Below are positions 7,601 to 16,602 of a stretch of 64,000 nt of DNA, piece by piece. The position numbers and the translations under genes are program-made. The stretch's first letter is position 1, and each line of letters opens with the position of its first letter. Under the pieces are notes generated by a model. It saw only the letters and a program-made list of their open reading frames with translations. It made no database searches and was not told where the DNA came from. Source of the DNA: CAYFZO01 sp965223735 (lineage in GTDB: Bacteria > Pseudomonadota > Gammaproteobacteria > Poriferisulfidales > Oxydemutatoraceae); contig OZ245010.1 of the NCBI GenBank assembly GCA_965223735.1, positions 1,426,001 through 1,490,000 of the forward strand, given 5' to 3'.

Positions 7601-9224
7601 GTTGGATTATGTTAATGAGACATCGGTCAGTCGCCGCAAAAAATTCGGCCAGTATTTCACGCCTGAAATAATCGCGGATTTAATGGTTTCGTGGGTTATA
7701 CAGGATAACCCCAGCTCACTTCTCGATCCCGCTTTTGGTTTAGGGGTTTTTTATGATGCACTGTTATGTAACAAGAAGATAAACGGTCGGCTCGTCAATT
7801 ATTCAGCTTATGAAATAGATTCGCATATTCTGGACTACTTGAACAGCCACGGAGCAAGCTCTCCGGCGGTAGAAATCTCTGATTACCTGCAAACTGAGAA
7901 GAATAAATATGACGCAATCGTTTGTAACCCGCCGTATATGAGATTTCAAAACTTTTTGAACAGGCACGATGTTCTTTTATACATTGAGAAAAACCTTGGC
8001 ATCAAGCTGAACGGTTACTCTAATATTGCATCCGTCTTTTTGGTTAAATCCTTAAGGGAACTTAACGAGGGGGGAAGACTGGCATATATCATGCCTTTTG
8101 AATTTTTCAATACAGGTTACGGGGAAAATATAAAGAAAGAGTTGTTGAAAAATGGGTTGTTGAAGCAAATTGTGTTTTTTTGCAATGAAAAGGATATTTT
8201 TTCAGATGCCGTTACAACAGTATGTATTTTACTTTGCAAAAATGACGCCGTGTCCGGGCCGATAAAAATCAGCAGAGTTGACAGTTTGGAGCAACTTAAC
8301 TCCATAGATCATCTGGACGAATTCTTTCAACATGAATTGCCGTCCGGCAGCTTGCCTTTCAACAAAAAGTGGTCCCCCCTGATCGCTTCGAGATATTGGA
8401 ATTTCAAGATCCCGGAAAGGATGTCTAGAATAGCTGAATATGGGAAATTTGTGAGAGGAATAGCAACGGGGGCGAACGAATATTTTGCATTGAATAAAGA
8501 TAAAGTCGAGGCTCTTAAAATCGGGTTGAATAACACAAAGAAATGCATAACTAAAAGTTCGCAAATCAAAAAATTGGTGTTTACGGAGGATGATTACGTT
8601 GTTTTGGCAAGTAATGGTGCTGCGGTTTTCTGTTTCAATGCCATGGATCGGAATGACAAGAATGTAGCCAATTATCTGCAATATGGAGTCAGTAAAGGTT
8701 TTGATGGAAGATACCTGACAAAACATAGAACGCCTTGGTACAAGCTGGAGTCACGTTCGCCCGCGCCGGTACTTGCGGGTGTGTTTAACAGGGGAGGATT
8801 GAAAGTGGTCAGGAATTTTACCGATGCGATCAACTTCACTTGTTTCCATTCCTTTTATCCAAATATATTTGGCGCTGATCATATAAACAGACTTTTTGTT
8901 TATCTGATGAGTGATACTGGTCAAAATATTTTAATGACGAACAAGCGGCAATATGGTGATGGTTTAGATAAATTTGAGCCTGGGGATCTCAATGAATGTT
9001 ACTGTCCTTCAGTGAAGCAGTTTGACAAGGTCAGCGATTTTGACGCTTTGAAAGTAATTGAACTGGCTGAAAACAATGAAAGTGAGGCGATTGCTGAAGC
9101 GAATATTCTAGTGGAGAGGATGTTAAATGATCTTCCCTCGAAAAAAGGTACTGGATTAAACGACAGGTTCTCCGCAAACACCGATCAAAGGTCTTGGTCA
9201 GCCGACGCTTCCCTGGCCATTTAA
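7593..9224 (+). CDS. Type II N6-adenine DNA methyltransferase (AccI/TaqI-type)
   Basis: A 543-residue gamma-class methyltransferase. FGQYFTPEIIADLM is the typical opening, LLDPAFGLGVFYDAL is the AdoMet-binding motif I (Asp near 45), and CNPPYMRF (Asn near 112) is the catalytic NPPY motif. A large C-terminal target-recognition region follows. It should methylate adenine in the site of the companion endonuclease and so protect the host. The ATG at 7593 lies inside the last codons of the endonuclease gene, which gives translational coupling. Like its partner it is AT-rich. The C-terminal end (about 20 residues) is Ser/Asp-rich and GC-richer, perhaps acquired at the insertion junction. Confidence 0.9.
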   Translation: MHELDYVNETSVSRRKKFGQYFTPEIIADLMVSWVIQDNPSSLLDPAFGLGVFYDALLCNKKINGRLVNYSAYEIDSHILDYLNSHGASSPAVEISDYLQTEKNKYDAIVCNPPYMRFQNFLNRHDVLLYIEKNLGIKLNGYSNIASVFLVKSLRELNEGGRLAYIMPFEFFNTGYGENIKKELLKNGLLKQIVFFCNEKDIFSDAVTTVCILLCKNDAVSGPIKISRVDSLEQLNSIDHLDEFFQHELPSGSLPFNKKWSPLIASRYWNFKIPERMSRIAEYGKFVRGIATGANEYFALNKDKVEALKIGLNNTKKCITKSSQIKKLVFTEDDYVVLASNGAAVFCFNAMDRNDKNVANYLQYGVSKGFDGRYLTKHRTPWYKLESRSPAPVLAGVFNRGGLKVVRNFTDAINFTCFHSFYPNIFGADHINRLFVYLMSDTGQNILMTNKRQYGDGLDKFEPGDLNECYCPSVKQFDKVSDFDALKVIELAENNESEAIAEANILVERMLNDLPSKKGTGLNDRFSANTDQRSWSADASLAI

Positions 9225-9496
9225 GAGTGTTTCAGGCTCCCCGTGGGGAACCTGACAGTGCCTAATTCCTCATCCGCGGCGGCTTCACTACAGTCCAGGC
9301 TCGCAGGTGCCTTTAATGACCCCCCCCGACGCCACCCCGCGCAAACCGGTGCTCAACACCGTTGCGATTCCCGCCGGACAGTGCTTTCACGTGCCCGTCT
9401 CTACCCATTTGGTAATACTTGCGTAAAACACTCAGGAATTGTATGGTGACGCTCCCGTGGGGAGAGCACCCCGCAAAGCGCAGGAGGACACTGCTG

Positions 9497-10000
9497 ATGA
9501 GACTGACATCCAAAGGGCGTTATGCCGTGGCGGCGATGCTGGATCTCGCGCTGCACGGGCACAACAAGCCGGTGGCGCTGACCGACATTGCGGCACGTCA
9601 GGAGATTCCGCCTTCGTATCTGGGTCAGTTATTCATGCAGTTGCGCAAGAGCGGCCTGGTCGCAAGTCGGCGCGGGCCGGGCGGCGGTTACACATTGGCC
9701 AAGGCGTCCGAGCACATCTCGGTGGCCGACGTGATCTGCGCGGTGGATGAAAACGTTGACAGTACGCGCTGCGGCGGCAAGGCCGATTGCCAGAGCAGCC
9801 AGCGTTGTCTCACGCACGGCCTGTGGGAAGGGTTGAGCCGCAGCATCTACGACTTTCTGAGCGGGACCTCGCTCGCCGAAGTGCTTGCCGAGCGTGAAGC
9901 GATCAAAGTTGCGCGGCGTCAGGAACGCCTGTTTGAGGCGCATCATGGCGCCGCGGTGCATTGGCAGAATGAATCCCTGCGCGGGAGGATGCCGCAGTGA
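9497..10000 (+). CDS. iscR: Fe-S cluster-sensing transcriptional regulator IscR
   Basis: A 167-residue Rrf2-family regulator. It starts MRLTSKGRYAVAAMLDLALH, with the winged helix covering roughly residues 1-65 (IPPSYLGQLFMQLRKSGLV). The Cys triad that binds a [2Fe-2S] cluster is present in STRCGGKADCQSSQRC. With cluster bound, IscR represses the isc operon; the apo form controls other stress genes. I chose the ATG at 9497 because the family begins exactly there, although the frame stays open upstream. It overlaps iscS by 4 bp (GTGA), as expected for an operon. Confidence 0.96.
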   Translation: MRLTSKGRYAVAAMLDLALHGHNKPVALTDIAARQEIPPSYLGQLFMQLRKSGLVASRRGPGGGYTLAKASEHISVADVICAVDENVDSTRCGGKADCQSSQRCLTHGLWEGLSRSIYDFLSGTSLAEVLAEREAIKVARRQERLFEAHHGAAVHWQNESLRGRMPQ

Positions 10001-11220
10001 GCGAAGTGAAGTTGCCGATCTATCTCGACTACAACGCGACCACGCCGGTCGATGATCGCGTCGCCCGGAAGATGACGGAGTTTATGACCGTTGGGGGAGC
10101 TTTCGGCAATCCGGCGTCGCGCAGTCACGCGTTCGGCTGGAGCGCCGAAGAGGCGGTCGAGGAAGCGCGCAAGCACGTCGCCGCGCTGGTCAACGCCGAC
10201 CCCAGGGAGATCGTGTGGACCAGCGGCGCGACCGAATCCGACAACCTCGCGATCAAGGGTGCGGCGCATTTCTACCGTAAGAAAGGCAGGCACGTCATCA
10301 CGCTCAAGACCGAGCACAAAGCGGTGCTCGACACCTGCCGGCAGTTGGAGCGCGAGGACTTTGAAGTGACCTATCTCGAGCCCGAGCCCGACGGCCTGGT
10401 GGATATCGACAAACTCAGGGCGGCGATGCGCGACGACACCGTGTTGTTATCGGTGATGCACGTGAACAACGAGGTCGGCGTCATTCAGGACCTCGAGACA
10501 ATCGGGCGCCTCACGCGCGAGCGCGGCATCATCTTCCACGTGGATGCGGCGCAGAGTGCGGGCAAAGTGCCGACAGACCTCAAGCAACTCGAAGTGGACT
10601 TGATGAGTTTCTCGGCGCACAAGGTTTACGGGCCGAAGGGGGTCGGCGCACTGTACGTCAGGCGCAAGCCGCGCGTTCGCATTGAGGCGCAGATTCACGG
10701 CGGCGGCCACGAGCGCGGAATGCGTTCGGGCACGCTCGCGACGCATCAGATCGTCGGCATGGGCGAGGCATTTCGCATCGCGAAGGAAGTCATGCCCGCC
10801 GAGATCGAACGCATCAAGGGGTTACGCGACAAGTTGCTGGCCGGCTTGAACGACATCGAGGAGGTCTATGTGAACGGCTCGCTCGAACGGCGCATCGCTG
10901 GTAACCTGAATATCAGTTTCAACTTTGTCGAAGGCGAGTCGCTGATCATGGCACTGAAAGACATTGCAGTGTCGAGCGGTTCGGCGTGCACTTCGGCCTC
11001 GCTGGAGCCGAGTTACGTGTTGCGCGCTCTCGGGCGCAACGATGAACTTGCGCACAGTTCAATCCGTTTCTCGATTGGCCGCTACACCACCGCTGAGGAG
11101 GTCGAATACACCGTGAGCCTGATCAGGAAGGCGGTTGAAAAGTTGCGCGAACTTTCCCCGTTGTGGGAGATGTTCAAAGACGGCGTGGACCTGGACTCGG
11201 TCAAATGGGTCACGCATTGA
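9997..11220 (+). CDS. iscS: Cysteine desulfurase IscS
   Basis: A 407-residue PLP enzyme that takes sulfur from L-cysteine, releases alanine and hands the persulfide to IscU (and to tRNA-thiolation proteins). YLDYNATTPVD opens the fold. The PLP lysine lies in SFSAHKVYGPKG (near residue 209) and the persulfide Cys in SSGSACTSASLEP (near 331). It reads from a GTG that overlaps the iscR stop. The length and motifs match the housekeeping group I enzymes. Confidence 0.97.
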   Translation: MSEVKLPIYLDYNATTPVDDRVARKMTEFMTVGGAFGNPASRSHAFGWSAEEAVEEARKHVAALVNADPREIVWTSGATESDNLAIKGAAHFYRKKGRHVITLKTEHKAVLDTCRQLEREDFEVTYLEPEPDGLVDIDKLRAAMRDDTVLLSVMHVNNEVGVIQDLETIGRLTRERGIIFHVDAAQSAGKVPTDLKQLEVDLMSFSAHKVYGPKGVGALYVRRKPRVRIEAQIHGGGHERGMRSGTLATHQIVGMGEAFRIAKEVMPAEIERIKGLRDKLLAGLNDIEEVYVNGSLERRIAGNLNISFNFVEGESLIMALKDIAVSSGSACTSASLEPSYVLRALGRNDELAHSSIRFSIGRYTTAEEVEYTVSLIRKAVEKLRELSPLWEMFKDGVDLDSVKWVTH

Positions 11221-11262
11221 GCGGAAAATTTCAAAGACGTATTTTCAAGGGAGGATAAGACC

Positions 11263-11664
11263 ATGGCATACGGAAAAAAAGTGCTTGATCACTACGAGAA
11301 CCCGCGCAACGTCGGGTCGCTCGACAAAGAGGATCCGCAAGTCGGCACCGGCATGGTCGGCGCACCGGCGTGCGGCGACGTGATGAAACTTCAGATCAAG
11401 GTCAGCGACAAGGGCGTCATTGAGGACGCCAAGTTCAGGACCTATGGCTGCGGTTCCGCGATCGCCTCGTCGAGTTTGCTCACCGAGTGGGTGCAGGGCA
11501 AGAGCCTCAGCGAAGCGGCGAAGATCAAGAATTCGCAGATCGTCGAGGAACTGTCGCTGCCGCCGGTGAAGATCCACTGTTCGGTACTCGCGGAAGACGC
11601 GATCAAGGCGGCGGTCAAGGACTACGAGCAGAAGCAGGAAAAACTGCACCGCAAGTCCGCCTGA
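11263..11664 (+). CDS. iscU: Fe-S cluster assembly scaffold IscU
   Basis: A 133-residue scaffold on which [2Fe-2S] clusters are built. The three ligand cysteines are in APACGDVMKLQI, TYGCGSAIASSS and KIHCSVLAEDAI. LPPVK, the peptide recognised by the HscA chaperone, is intact just before the third Cys. A strong AGGGAGGA ribosome site precedes the ATG. Confidence 0.97.
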   Translation: MAYGKKVLDHYENPRNVGSLDKEDPQVGTGMVGAPACGDVMKLQIKVSDKGVIEDAKFRTYGCGSAIASSSLLTEWVQGKSLSEAAKIKNSQIVEELSLPPVKIHCSVLAEDAIKAAVKDYEQKQEKLHRKSA

Positions 11665-11704
11665 CCGGCCGGCATTTGCAGGCCCGAGGAGGTAGGAGCC
11701 CCCG

Positions 11705-12028
11705 ATGGCGATTACGTTGACTGAAGCCGCAGCCGACCGCGTGAAGCATTACATCGCCTCGCGCGGCAAGGGTATCGGCGTACGCCTCGGCGTGCGCACC
11801 AGCGGTTGTTCGGGCATGGCGTACGTCGTCGAGTACGCCGACCAGTTGGAGGATGACGACCGGGTGTTTGAGGACAAGGGCGTGAAACTGGTGATCGATA
11901 CGAAAAGCCTGATGTATCTCGAAGGAACCGAACTCGATTTCGGCAGGGAAGGCCTGAACGAAGGGTTTCGGTTTAACAACCCGAATGAAAAAGGCCGTTG
12001 CGGTTGCGGCGAGAGCTTTAATGTCTAG
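11705..12028 (+). CDS. iscA: Iron-sulfur assembly protein IscA
   Basis: A 107-residue A-type carrier with the conserved Cys in SGCSGMAYVVEYAD and the C-terminal pair in GRCGCGESF. It carries iron or an Fe-S cluster from the scaffold to target proteins. It is preceded by GAGGAGGTAGGAG, a strong ribosome site, and lies between iscU and hscB in the usual order. Confidence 0.95.
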   Translation: MAITLTEAAADRVKHYIASRGKGIGVRLGVRTSGCSGMAYVVEYADQLEDDDRVFEDKGVKLVIDTKSLMYLEGTELDFGREGLNEGFRFNNPNEKGRCGCGESFNV

Positions 12029-12161
12029 CCCGACACCGCGTCCCGCCCGGCTTGACCGCCGCTTTTAATCACAAACCAATGTGGCAACGCCATCGGTCAC
12101 CGCCGGGTGATTTTCAAATTGTTTGCTGTGCGCGGGGGAGCCTGCCCCGTGTGTCGGCGCC

Positions 12162-12713
12162 ATGAACCTGAACCCCGCCGACAATTACTTTGAGTTGTTT
12201 GGCATACCCCCTGGCTTTAACGTCGAGTCCGCACGTATAGAAAGCAAGTACCGGGAGTTGCAGTCGCTGTTGCATCCCGACCGCTACGCGACCGCCGGCG
12301 CGCAGGAAAAGCGGCTTGCGGTGCAGGGGGCGGCGCTGGTCAACCAAGCCTATGCGGTGCTGACTGACGACTGTACGCGCGCGGCCTACTTGCTCGAACT
12401 CAAGGGTGTCGAGTTCAACGACGAACCCGACACGGTGAACGACCCCGATTTCCTGATGGAACAGATGGCATTGAGGGAAACGCTGGAGCAAAGCGTCGCC
12501 GCCGCCGATCCGGCCGTTGCGCTGGCGCAACTCGAGCGCGATGCCAACGCGCGCATGGCAGAGTGGTCGGAGCATTTCAAGCGCACTTACGCCGACGGGG
12601 ATTTCGCCGTCGCACGCGAGGCGGTGCTGAAGATGAAGTTCATCAAGAAATTCCATGACGAGATCGGCGGCGTTCGCCGCGCCTGCGGCGCGCCGGACAC
12701 GCCGGACGGGTGA
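12162..12713 (+). CDS. hscB: Fe-S assembly co-chaperone HscB
   Basis: A J-domain protein of 183 residues that delivers IscU to HscA and stimulates its ATPase. It begins NYFELFGIPPGF, has the HPD triad in LLHPDRYAT, and a C-terminal helical region (WSEHFKRTYADGDFAVAREAV) that binds IscU. The ATG at 12162 gives the standard start; the longer frame from 12123 has no support. hscA follows after 6 bp. Confidence 0.94.
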   Translation: MNLNPADNYFELFGIPPGFNVESARIESKYRELQSLLHPDRYATAGAQEKRLAVQGAALVNQAYAVLTDDCTRAAYLLELKGVEFNDEPDTVNDPDFLMEQMALRETLEQSVAAADPAVALAQLERDANARMAEWSEHFKRTYADGDFAVAREAVLKMKFIKKFHDEIGGVRRACGAPDTPDG

Positions 12714-12719
12714 ACGGCG

Positions 12720-14693
12720 GTGGCGTTGATCCGGATCAGCGAGCCCGGCGGGTTGCCGGCGTCGCGGCCGGTGCGCCGCGCCGCCGGCATTGATCTCGGC
12801 ACGACCAATTCGCTGGTCGCCACAGTACGTCGCGTTCCTGCTGACACCGCGTCCGACACTTCGCCCGTTGCCTCACCCCGCGGTGAAGGTCCCGGCGACG
12901 GCGGGTGTTCCGCCGACACTTCTGCATTGCCCGACACCTTGCCCGACGATCAGGGGCGGCACGCATTGCCGTCGGTCGTGCGTTATCGTTCCGACGGCGT
13001 CGTCGTCGGTGAGGCGGCCCTCGCCGCGGCGGTTGAAGACCCCCTGAACACGATCGCGTCGGCCAAGCGCCTGATGGGGCGTCCTCCCGAGGAATCTGCC
13101 GCGTTGCACGGACGGTTGCCTTATCGTTTCGCGCAGACCGACGGCACGGTCGCGAGGATTGAAACCGTGGCGGGGCCGAAGACCGCGGTTGAAGTGTCGT
13201 CGGAGATCCTGAAAGTACTGAAGCAGCGTGCCGAAGCCGCGCTCGGCGACGCGCTCGACGGCGTCGTCATCACGGTACCGGCTTACTTTGACGACGCGCA
13301 GCGTCAGGCGACCAAGGACGCAGCGAAACTCGCGGGCCTCAACGTGTTGCGCCTGCTGAACGAGCCGACGGCGGCAGCGGTGGCCTACGGTTTCGACCGC
13401 GGAGACGCCGGCGTGATCGTCGTGTTTGATCTCGGCGGCGGCACCTTTGACGTGTCCGTGCTGAAACTCGACAGAGGCGTTTTTCAGGTGCTTGCGACCG
13501 GCGGCGACACCGCGCTCGGCGGCGATGATTTCGACCGCCTGATCGCGGAGCACCTGATCGCCGAAAGCGCCGCCGCCGTCGGCGACGCCCCCGAAATTCT
13601 GCGTTGTCTGATGCGCGACGCGCGCGCGCTCAAGGAGCAACTCAGCGAGTCTGAGGAAGCGGCGTGCCATATCAAGTTGCCCGACGGGCAGTCGTGGGGG
13701 CAGCACATCACGCGCCGGACGATGAACCGGTTGATCGAGCCGTTGACGGAGAAGATGGTTGTGGTGTGCCGTGAGGTGCTGTACGACGCCGGCCTGACAC
13801 CCGACCAGGTCGGCGAGGTCGTGATGGTCGGCGGTTCGACGCGGGTGCCGAAGGTGCGCGAATGCGTCGAGGCGGTGTTCGGGCGCAAGCCGCGCACCGA
13901 CATCGACCCCGACCGCGTGGTCGCGGTCGGCGCCGCGATACAGGCCGACGTGCTCGCGGGCAATGCGCCGCAACGCGAGATGCTGCTGCTCGACGTGGTG
14001 CCGCTGTCGCTCGGGATTGAAACCATGGGCGGGCTGGCCGAGAAGATCATTCCGAGAAACACGGCGATCCCGGTGATGCGCGCGCAGGAGTTCACGACGT
14101 TCAAGGACGGGCAGACCGGCATGTCGGTGCACGTCGTGCAGGGCGAGCGTGAACTGGTCAGCGAATGTCGTTCGCTCGCGCACTTTGAACTCAAGGGGTT
14201 CCCCGCGCTGGCGGCAGGCGCCGCGCGCATTCGCGTGACGTTTCAAGTCGATGCCGACGGCCTGCTGATCGTCGAGGCCGAGGAGACGACGCAGGGGGTC
14301 AGGGCCGGCGTTGAAGTGCGTCCCTCCTACGGCCTGTCCGACAGCGAGATCGAGACGATGCTCAGGAATTCAATGGCGCATGCGTCCGATGACATGACGG
14401 CGCGTCGCCTGAGGGAGCGCGAGGTCGAGGCGCGGCGGGTGATCGAGGCGCTCGACTCGGCGCTCGCCGCCGACGGCGAGGCGCTGCTCGAGCCGTCCGA
14501 ACTCGATGCGATCCGCGTGGCGCGCGGGTATCTGCACGACGTGCTCGGCGCCGGCGACGCCGACGCGATCGCCGACGCGATCAAGGCGCTCGAGCAACGC
14601 AGCGAGGCGTACGTCGCGCGACGCATGAACCGCAGCATCCGGCGCGTGATGCGCGGGCGTGCGGTCGAAGAGTTCAGCGAAAAGACCGGGTGA
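12720..14693 (+). CDS. hscA: Fe-S assembly Hsp70 chaperone HscA
   Basis: A 657-residue Hsp70-class ATPase that binds the LPPVK peptide of IscU and promotes cluster transfer. Motifs include GIDLGTTNSLVATV, VVITVPAYFDDAQRQATKDAA, VVFDLGGGTFDVSVL and MVGGSTRVPKVRE. Compared with the usual protein there is an extra segment of about 35 residues after NSLVATVR, rich in Ser, Pro and Gly (SPRGEGPGDGG). It lies before the conserved GRHALPSVVRY, on the surface of the ATPase domain; it is in frame and is discussed as a finding. The likely start is the GTG at 12720. Confidence 0.95.
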   Translation: MALIRISEPGGLPASRPVRRAAGIDLGTTNSLVATVRRVPADTASDTSPVASPRGEGPGDGGCSADTSALPDTLPDDQGRHALPSVVRYRSDGVVVGEAALAAAVEDPLNTIASAKRLMGRPPEESAALHGRLPYRFAQTDGTVARIETVAGPKTAVEVSSEILKVLKQRAEAALGDALDGVVITVPAYFDDAQRQATKDAAKLAGLNVLRLLNEPTAAAVAYGFDRGDAGVIVVFDLGGGTFDVSVLKLDRGVFQVLATGGDTALGGDDFDRLIAEHLIAESAAAVGDAPEILRCLMRDARALKEQLSESEEAACHIKLPDGQSWGQHITRRTMNRLIEPLTEKMVVVCREVLYDAGLTPDQVGEVVMVGGSTRVPKVRECVEAVFGRKPRTDIDPDRVVAVGAAIQADVLAGNAPQREMLLLDVVPLSLGIETMGGLAEKIIPRNTAIPVMRAQEFTTFKDGQTGMSVHVVQGERELVSECRSLAHFELKGFPALAAGAARIRVTFQVDADGLLIVEAEETTQGVRAGVEVRPSYGLSDSEIETMLRNSMAHASDDMTARRLREREVEARRVIEALDSALAADGEALLEPSELDAIRVARGYLHDVLGAGDADAIADAIKALEQRSEAYVARRMNRSIRRVMRGRAVEEFSEKTG

Positions 14694-14701
14694 GGCCTGC
14701 C

Positions 14702-15040
14702 GTGCCCCGCATAAAGTTTTTGCCGCACGAGAAATTCTGCCCCGAAGGCAAGACCATCGAGGTCGAGCCGGGCAAGAGCATTTGCGACGCGGCGCTGGAG
14801 AACGGCATAGAGATTGAGCACGCCTGCGAGAAGTCGTGCGCGTGCACCACCTGCCATGTCTATGTGCGCAAAGGCTATAATTCGCTTGCGGAACCGATCG
14901 AGGATGAGGAGGATTACCTCGACAAGGCGTGGGGCCTTGACCCCGACTCGAGGCTGAGTTGCCAGGCGCGGGTCGCCGGCGAGGATCTGGTGGTCGAAGT
15001 CCCGAAATACACGATCAACCTGGCTTCCGAAAACAACTGA
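14702..15040 (+). CDS. fdx: [2Fe-2S] ferredoxin of the isc operon
   Basis: An adrenodoxin-type ferredoxin of about 112 residues. The cluster cysteines follow the C-x5-C-x2-C pattern in HACEKSCACTTCHV, with the last in RLSCQARV. It supplies electrons for cluster assembly on IscU. The GTG at 14702 gives the family start (PRIKFLPHEKFCPEG); an upstream start at 14690 overlapping hscA is possible. Confidence 0.94.
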   Translation: MPRIKFLPHEKFCPEGKTIEVEPGKSICDAALENGIEIEHACEKSCACTTCHVYVRKGYNSLAEPIEDEEDYLDKAWGLDPDSRLSCQARVAGEDLVVEVPKYTINLASENN

Positions 15041-15052
15041 GAGGTGACTGCG

Positions 15053-15253
15053 ATGGCGCTTAAATGGACTGACAGCAGGGATATCGCCATCGCGCTTGAT
15101 CAGAGCCACCCCGACGAGGACCCGCAATATGTCCGGTTCACCGATCTGCGCGACTGGGTGTGCGCGCTCGAGGAGTTTGACGACGACCCGAAGCATTGCG
15201 GAGAGAAGATACTCGAAGCGATCCAGATGATGTGGATTGAAGAAAAGACGTGA
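15053..15253 (+). CDS. iscX: Fe-S assembly protein IscX
   Basis: A 66-residue acidic protein (MALKWTDSRDIAIALDQSHPD ending in MMWIEEKT), closely fitting the IscX/YfhJ family. It binds IscS and modulates its activity, and may act as an iron-dependent regulator. It is the last gene of the isc operon. The ATG at 15053 follows a GAGGTGA ribosome site. Confidence 0.94.
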   Translation: MALKWTDSRDIAIALDQSHPDEDPQYVRFTDLRDWVCALEEFDDDPKHCGEKILEAIQMMWIEEKT

Positions 15254-15360
15254 CGTTCTGAGGTGATCTGGATAACCCGGGCAAGCTGAAAACAAACCGG
15301 AACGGTGATCCCCCTCGCTTGCGCAAGGTACGGATCAGACAAACAACACAAGGAGACACA

Positions 15361-15792
15361 ATGCCCGTCGAGCGCACTTTATCCATCATCAAGCCTGACG
15401 CGGTCGGCGCAAACAATATCGGCGAGATCTGCAGCCGTTTTGAAAAGGCGGGGCTCAGGATCGTCGCGGCGAAGATGTTGCACCTGTCGCGCGCGCGCGC
15501 CGAGGGCTTTTACGCGGTGCACCGCGAGCGTCCGTTTTTCAACTCGCTGGTCGAGTTCATGATCTCGGGGCCGGTGTTGGTGCAGGTGCTCGAGGGTGAG
15601 GACGCAATTGCGCGGAACCGCGAGATCATAGGGGCGACTGATCCGGCGAAAGCGGCGCCCGGCACCGTGCGCGCGGATTTCGCCTCTTCAATAGACGAAA
15701 ACGCGGTGCACGGATCGGATGCACCCGACACCGCCGAGGCCGAGATCGCATACTTTTTCAGCGACGGCGAGCTCTGTGTGCGCACGAAGTGA
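15361..15792 (+). CDS. ndk: Nucleoside diphosphate kinase
   Basis: A 143-residue enzyme that transfers the gamma-phosphate from ATP to other nucleoside diphosphates through a phospho-histidine. It starts MPVERTLSIIKPDAVG. The active-site His is in NAVHGSDAPDTAEAEIAYFF. It follows iscX by about 107 bp and has an AAGGAGA ribosome site. Confidence 0.97.
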   Translation: MPVERTLSIIKPDAVGANNIGEICSRFEKAGLRIVAAKMLHLSRARAEGFYAVHRERPFFNSLVEFMISGPVLVQVLEGEDAIARNREIIGATDPAKAAPGTVRADFASSIDENAVHGSDAPDTAEAEIAYFFSDGELCVRTK

Positions 15793-15801
15793 GGTTTTAA
15801 G

Positions 15802-16593
15802 ATGACGGAACCGGCTTTCAAAAGCGTTGACCCGGAATTCAACACGGCGGAACTTCTCGGGCAGTCGTTGCAGTACGAGCGCGAAAAGCAGGAGCTGTCG
15901 GTGAAAGACGTCGCGCAGCAGTTATGTTTGTCGGTTGCACTGATCCGCAGTCTTGAAGCCGGGGATACCGATGCATTGCCGGAACCGGTGTATGTGCGCG
16001 GCTATACCAGATCGTATTGCCGCCTGCTGAAGATTGACCCGGAACCGTTGCTCGAAAAACTGGTGCTCGAGGCCCCGGAACAAGAAGACGACGATTTTCT
16101 ACCCGCAATGAACGAGCACGTCCATCGCCTGACCCGCCTGTGGGGTTCGCTCGCGGTGGCGTCTGTGATCATTTTGCTGATGTCATTCTGGTGGATGGAG
16201 CAGCTGCGGCAGTTCGAGGAGGCGCCGACGCTGAAACCCGTGCCGCGGCCGTTGATAACGAGGGTGCCCGCCGACACCGGGTCGGCTGAGCCGGCGGTTG
16301 TCGGTGGGGACGGGTCGCCCGGCCCATCGAGGCCCGCCGAGTTGGCGGAGATCACGATCCATGCGTCAAATCGCAGTTGGGCGCACTTGATCGATGGCTC
16401 GGGCAAGGTGCTCATCAACCGAATGCTGGAGCAGGATTATCGGGGGACGATTTACGGTTCGTTTCCGCTGGACTTCAAGTTCGGCGATGCGCGGGGCGTG
16501 CGCGTCTGGATCGATGGTATCGAGTACGACATCAAACGCCACATCAGCCAGATCAGCACCGCTTTCTTCAAACTTGAAAAGCCGGCTCAGTGA
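15802..16593 (+). CDS. rodZ: Cytoskeleton protein RodZ
   Basis: A 263-residue membrane protein linking the MreB cytoskeleton to the cell envelope. The N-terminus is a helix-turn-helix (LQYEREKQELSVKDVAQQL, SVALIRSLEAGD) that binds MreB. A single transmembrane helix follows (LAVASVIILLMSFWWM, near residues 117-132), then a Pro-rich linker and the C-terminal DUF4115 beta domain in the periplasm. In many gammaproteobacteria rlmN and pilF stand before rodZ and ispG after it; here all three are absent and the gene is directly flanked by ndk and hisS. Confidence 0.9.
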   Translation: MTEPAFKSVDPEFNTAELLGQSLQYEREKQELSVKDVAQQLCLSVALIRSLEAGDTDALPEPVYVRGYTRSYCRLLKIDPEPLLEKLVLEAPEQEDDDFLPAMNEHVHRLTRLWGSLAVASVIILLMSFWWMEQLRQFEEAPTLKPVPRPLITRVPADTGSAEPAVVGGDGSPGPSRPAELAEITIHASNRSWAHLIDGSGKVLINRMLEQDYRGTIYGSFPLDFKFGDARGVRVWIDGIEYDIKRHISQISTAFFKLEKPAQ

Positions 16594-16602
16594 TCACGGT
16601 CG

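Noticed and set aside
12873..14246. Long minus-strand open frame opposite hscA (457 codons), and similar frames opposite ligA (39549-41291) and mpl (42235-43530)
   Set aside because: These are antisense shadows of GC-rich coding sequence. The plus-strand genes are certain and the antisense products have no recognisable composition or motif.
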